A program made the position numbers and the translations under genes. 64,000 nucleotides of DNA from G958295935 sp965224235 (GTDB lineage: Bacteria > Chloroflexota > Dehalococcoidia > Lucifugimonadales > Lucifugimonadaceae): assembly GCA_965224235.1 (NCBI GenBank), contig CBDCYP010000002.1, positions 682,001 through 746,000 of the forward strand. Reading direction: 5' to 3'. Position 1 is the first letter of the stretch. Each line of letters begins with the position of its first letter. The notes beneath the pieces are model-generated. The model was not told the origin of the DNA. It saw only the letters and a program-made list of their open reading frames with translations, and searched no databases. Of this stretch, positions 63,485 through 64,000 are shown in pieces.

Positions 63485-63594
63485 GTGGCGCCTCTACTCA
63501 GGCATCTCAGGGGGAAGTGAGGGACTGGTGAAGTTGTGAACGTAGTCACATTCAACCCCATTATAGCGAGCAGGGCAGATGGGCCGGGTGTTCG

Positions 63595-64000
63595 TCATCC
63601 ATGCAGGGTGAGGCGATATACGCGACTGCGCGATGCGCCGGTGGACTCGACCACCGCGTCGACGAGTGAACGGCCGGACAGTCCGCTCGACCGCGCAGAC
63701 TGTATGGCGGTCGTCAATTGTTCGTCAGGGGGTGGTTGTCGCACTTTGCCGGCCCCTTCGACCACGATCACGAACTCCCCACGCGGCTCGTGGAAGTACT
63801 CGAGCGCACCCGCGGCATCACCCCGATAGACCTCCTCAAACCGTTTGGTTAACTCCCGGCATACGGCCACGGCCCGGTCCGGGAACAGGTCTGCGATCGT
63901 TTCGAGAGTTGCGGTCACCCTGTGAGGCGCTTCGAGGATCACCAACGGACCGGGCTCTCTCGCCGCGCTCCGAAGTGTTTCGATGCGGCGACTTCGTTGG
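63595..64000 (-). CDS. rsmI: 16S rRNA (cytidine-2'-O)-methyltransferase RsmI, C-terminal part
   Basis: The frame is open to the right edge, so the 5' part is outside the window. The visible 135 residues contain PLVILEAPHRVTATLETI, AVCRELTKRFEEVYRG and RGEFVIVVEG, all typical of RsmI. The C-terminal tail (SGRSLVDAVVESTGASRSRVYRL) is the usual helix-turn-helix-like end. It methylates the ribose of C1402. It ends 110 bp before metG in the same direction. Confidence 0.9.
   Translation of the reverse strand, partial: QRSRRIETLRSAAREPGPLVILEAPHRVTATLETIADLFPDRAVAVCRELTKRFEEVYRGDAAGALEYFHEPRGEFVIVVEGAGKVRQPPPDEQLTTAIQSARSSGLSGRSLVDAVVESTGASRSRVYRLTLHG

Overview
The window is high-GC bacterial DNA and most likely comes from a Chloroflexota genome of the Dehalococcoidia/SAR202 kind. 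This is inferred from several tandem OppABC-type cassettes without ATPases, substrate-binding lipoproteins on long repeated V-E-T-V-V-V-E-K-P stalks, an enolase-superfamily sugar-acid dehydratase, DUF3179 and TM2 proteins, and a Gram-positive-like set of lipoproteins. No rRNA or tRNA gene was seen, so the placement is not proven.

Layout. Bases 1-4575 are a very regular CRISPR array: 69 complete 36-bp repeats plus one repeat cut by the window edge, and 69 spacers of 29-31 bp. No cas gene is in the window. Bases 4718-23554 form a minus-strand block of three peptide/nickel-type ABC importer cassettes, each ordered binding lipoprotein, OppB, OppC. Each lipoprotein has the same promoter-like element upstream (TTGCG(C/T), 17 bp, TAACAT-like). 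The rightmost cassette runs into a component-B glycine/sarcosine/betaine reductase pair: grdB, whose frame crosses an in-frame UGA (selenocysteine) followed by a SECIS-like hairpin, and a grdE-like gene that seems to lack the cysteine needed to make the pyruvoyl group. The middle cassette runs into a class V aminotransferase and a CehA/McbA-like metallohydrolase.

From 23.8 to 34.5 kb lie mixed metabolic and housekeeping genes: an amidohydrolase, a TM2/DUF2752-like membrane pair, clpS, a galactonate-dehydratase-like enzyme, fabI, a site-2 protease with CBS domains, purE-purK, a Pro/Thr-repeat protein and a VOC protein, separated by short MITE-like repeats. From 34.8 to 43.5 kb is a four-gene exporter of the MacB/LolCDE kind (two giant FtsX permeases, two ATPases), divergent from an HtrA-type lipoprotein protease. 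From 45 to 53.7 kb are a DUF3179 protein, an RraA-like/cyclophilin-like/TenA trio, a duplicated membrane/beta-repeat gene whose second copy is broken, two transposase relics and a bicupin.

From 53.9 kb to the end are an MFS exporter, a methyltransferase, crcB, a dienelactone hydrolase, an Lrp-type RAM domain protein, a decayed toxin-antitoxin locus, argC, nth, a polyprenyl diphosphate synthase, metG and the 3' part of rsmI. The most unusual unit is the importer-linked grdB(Sec)-grdE pair: its substrate would enter through the adjacent permease, but grdA, grdC and grdD are absent here, so its reaction cannot be assumed to be classical Stickland glycine reduction.
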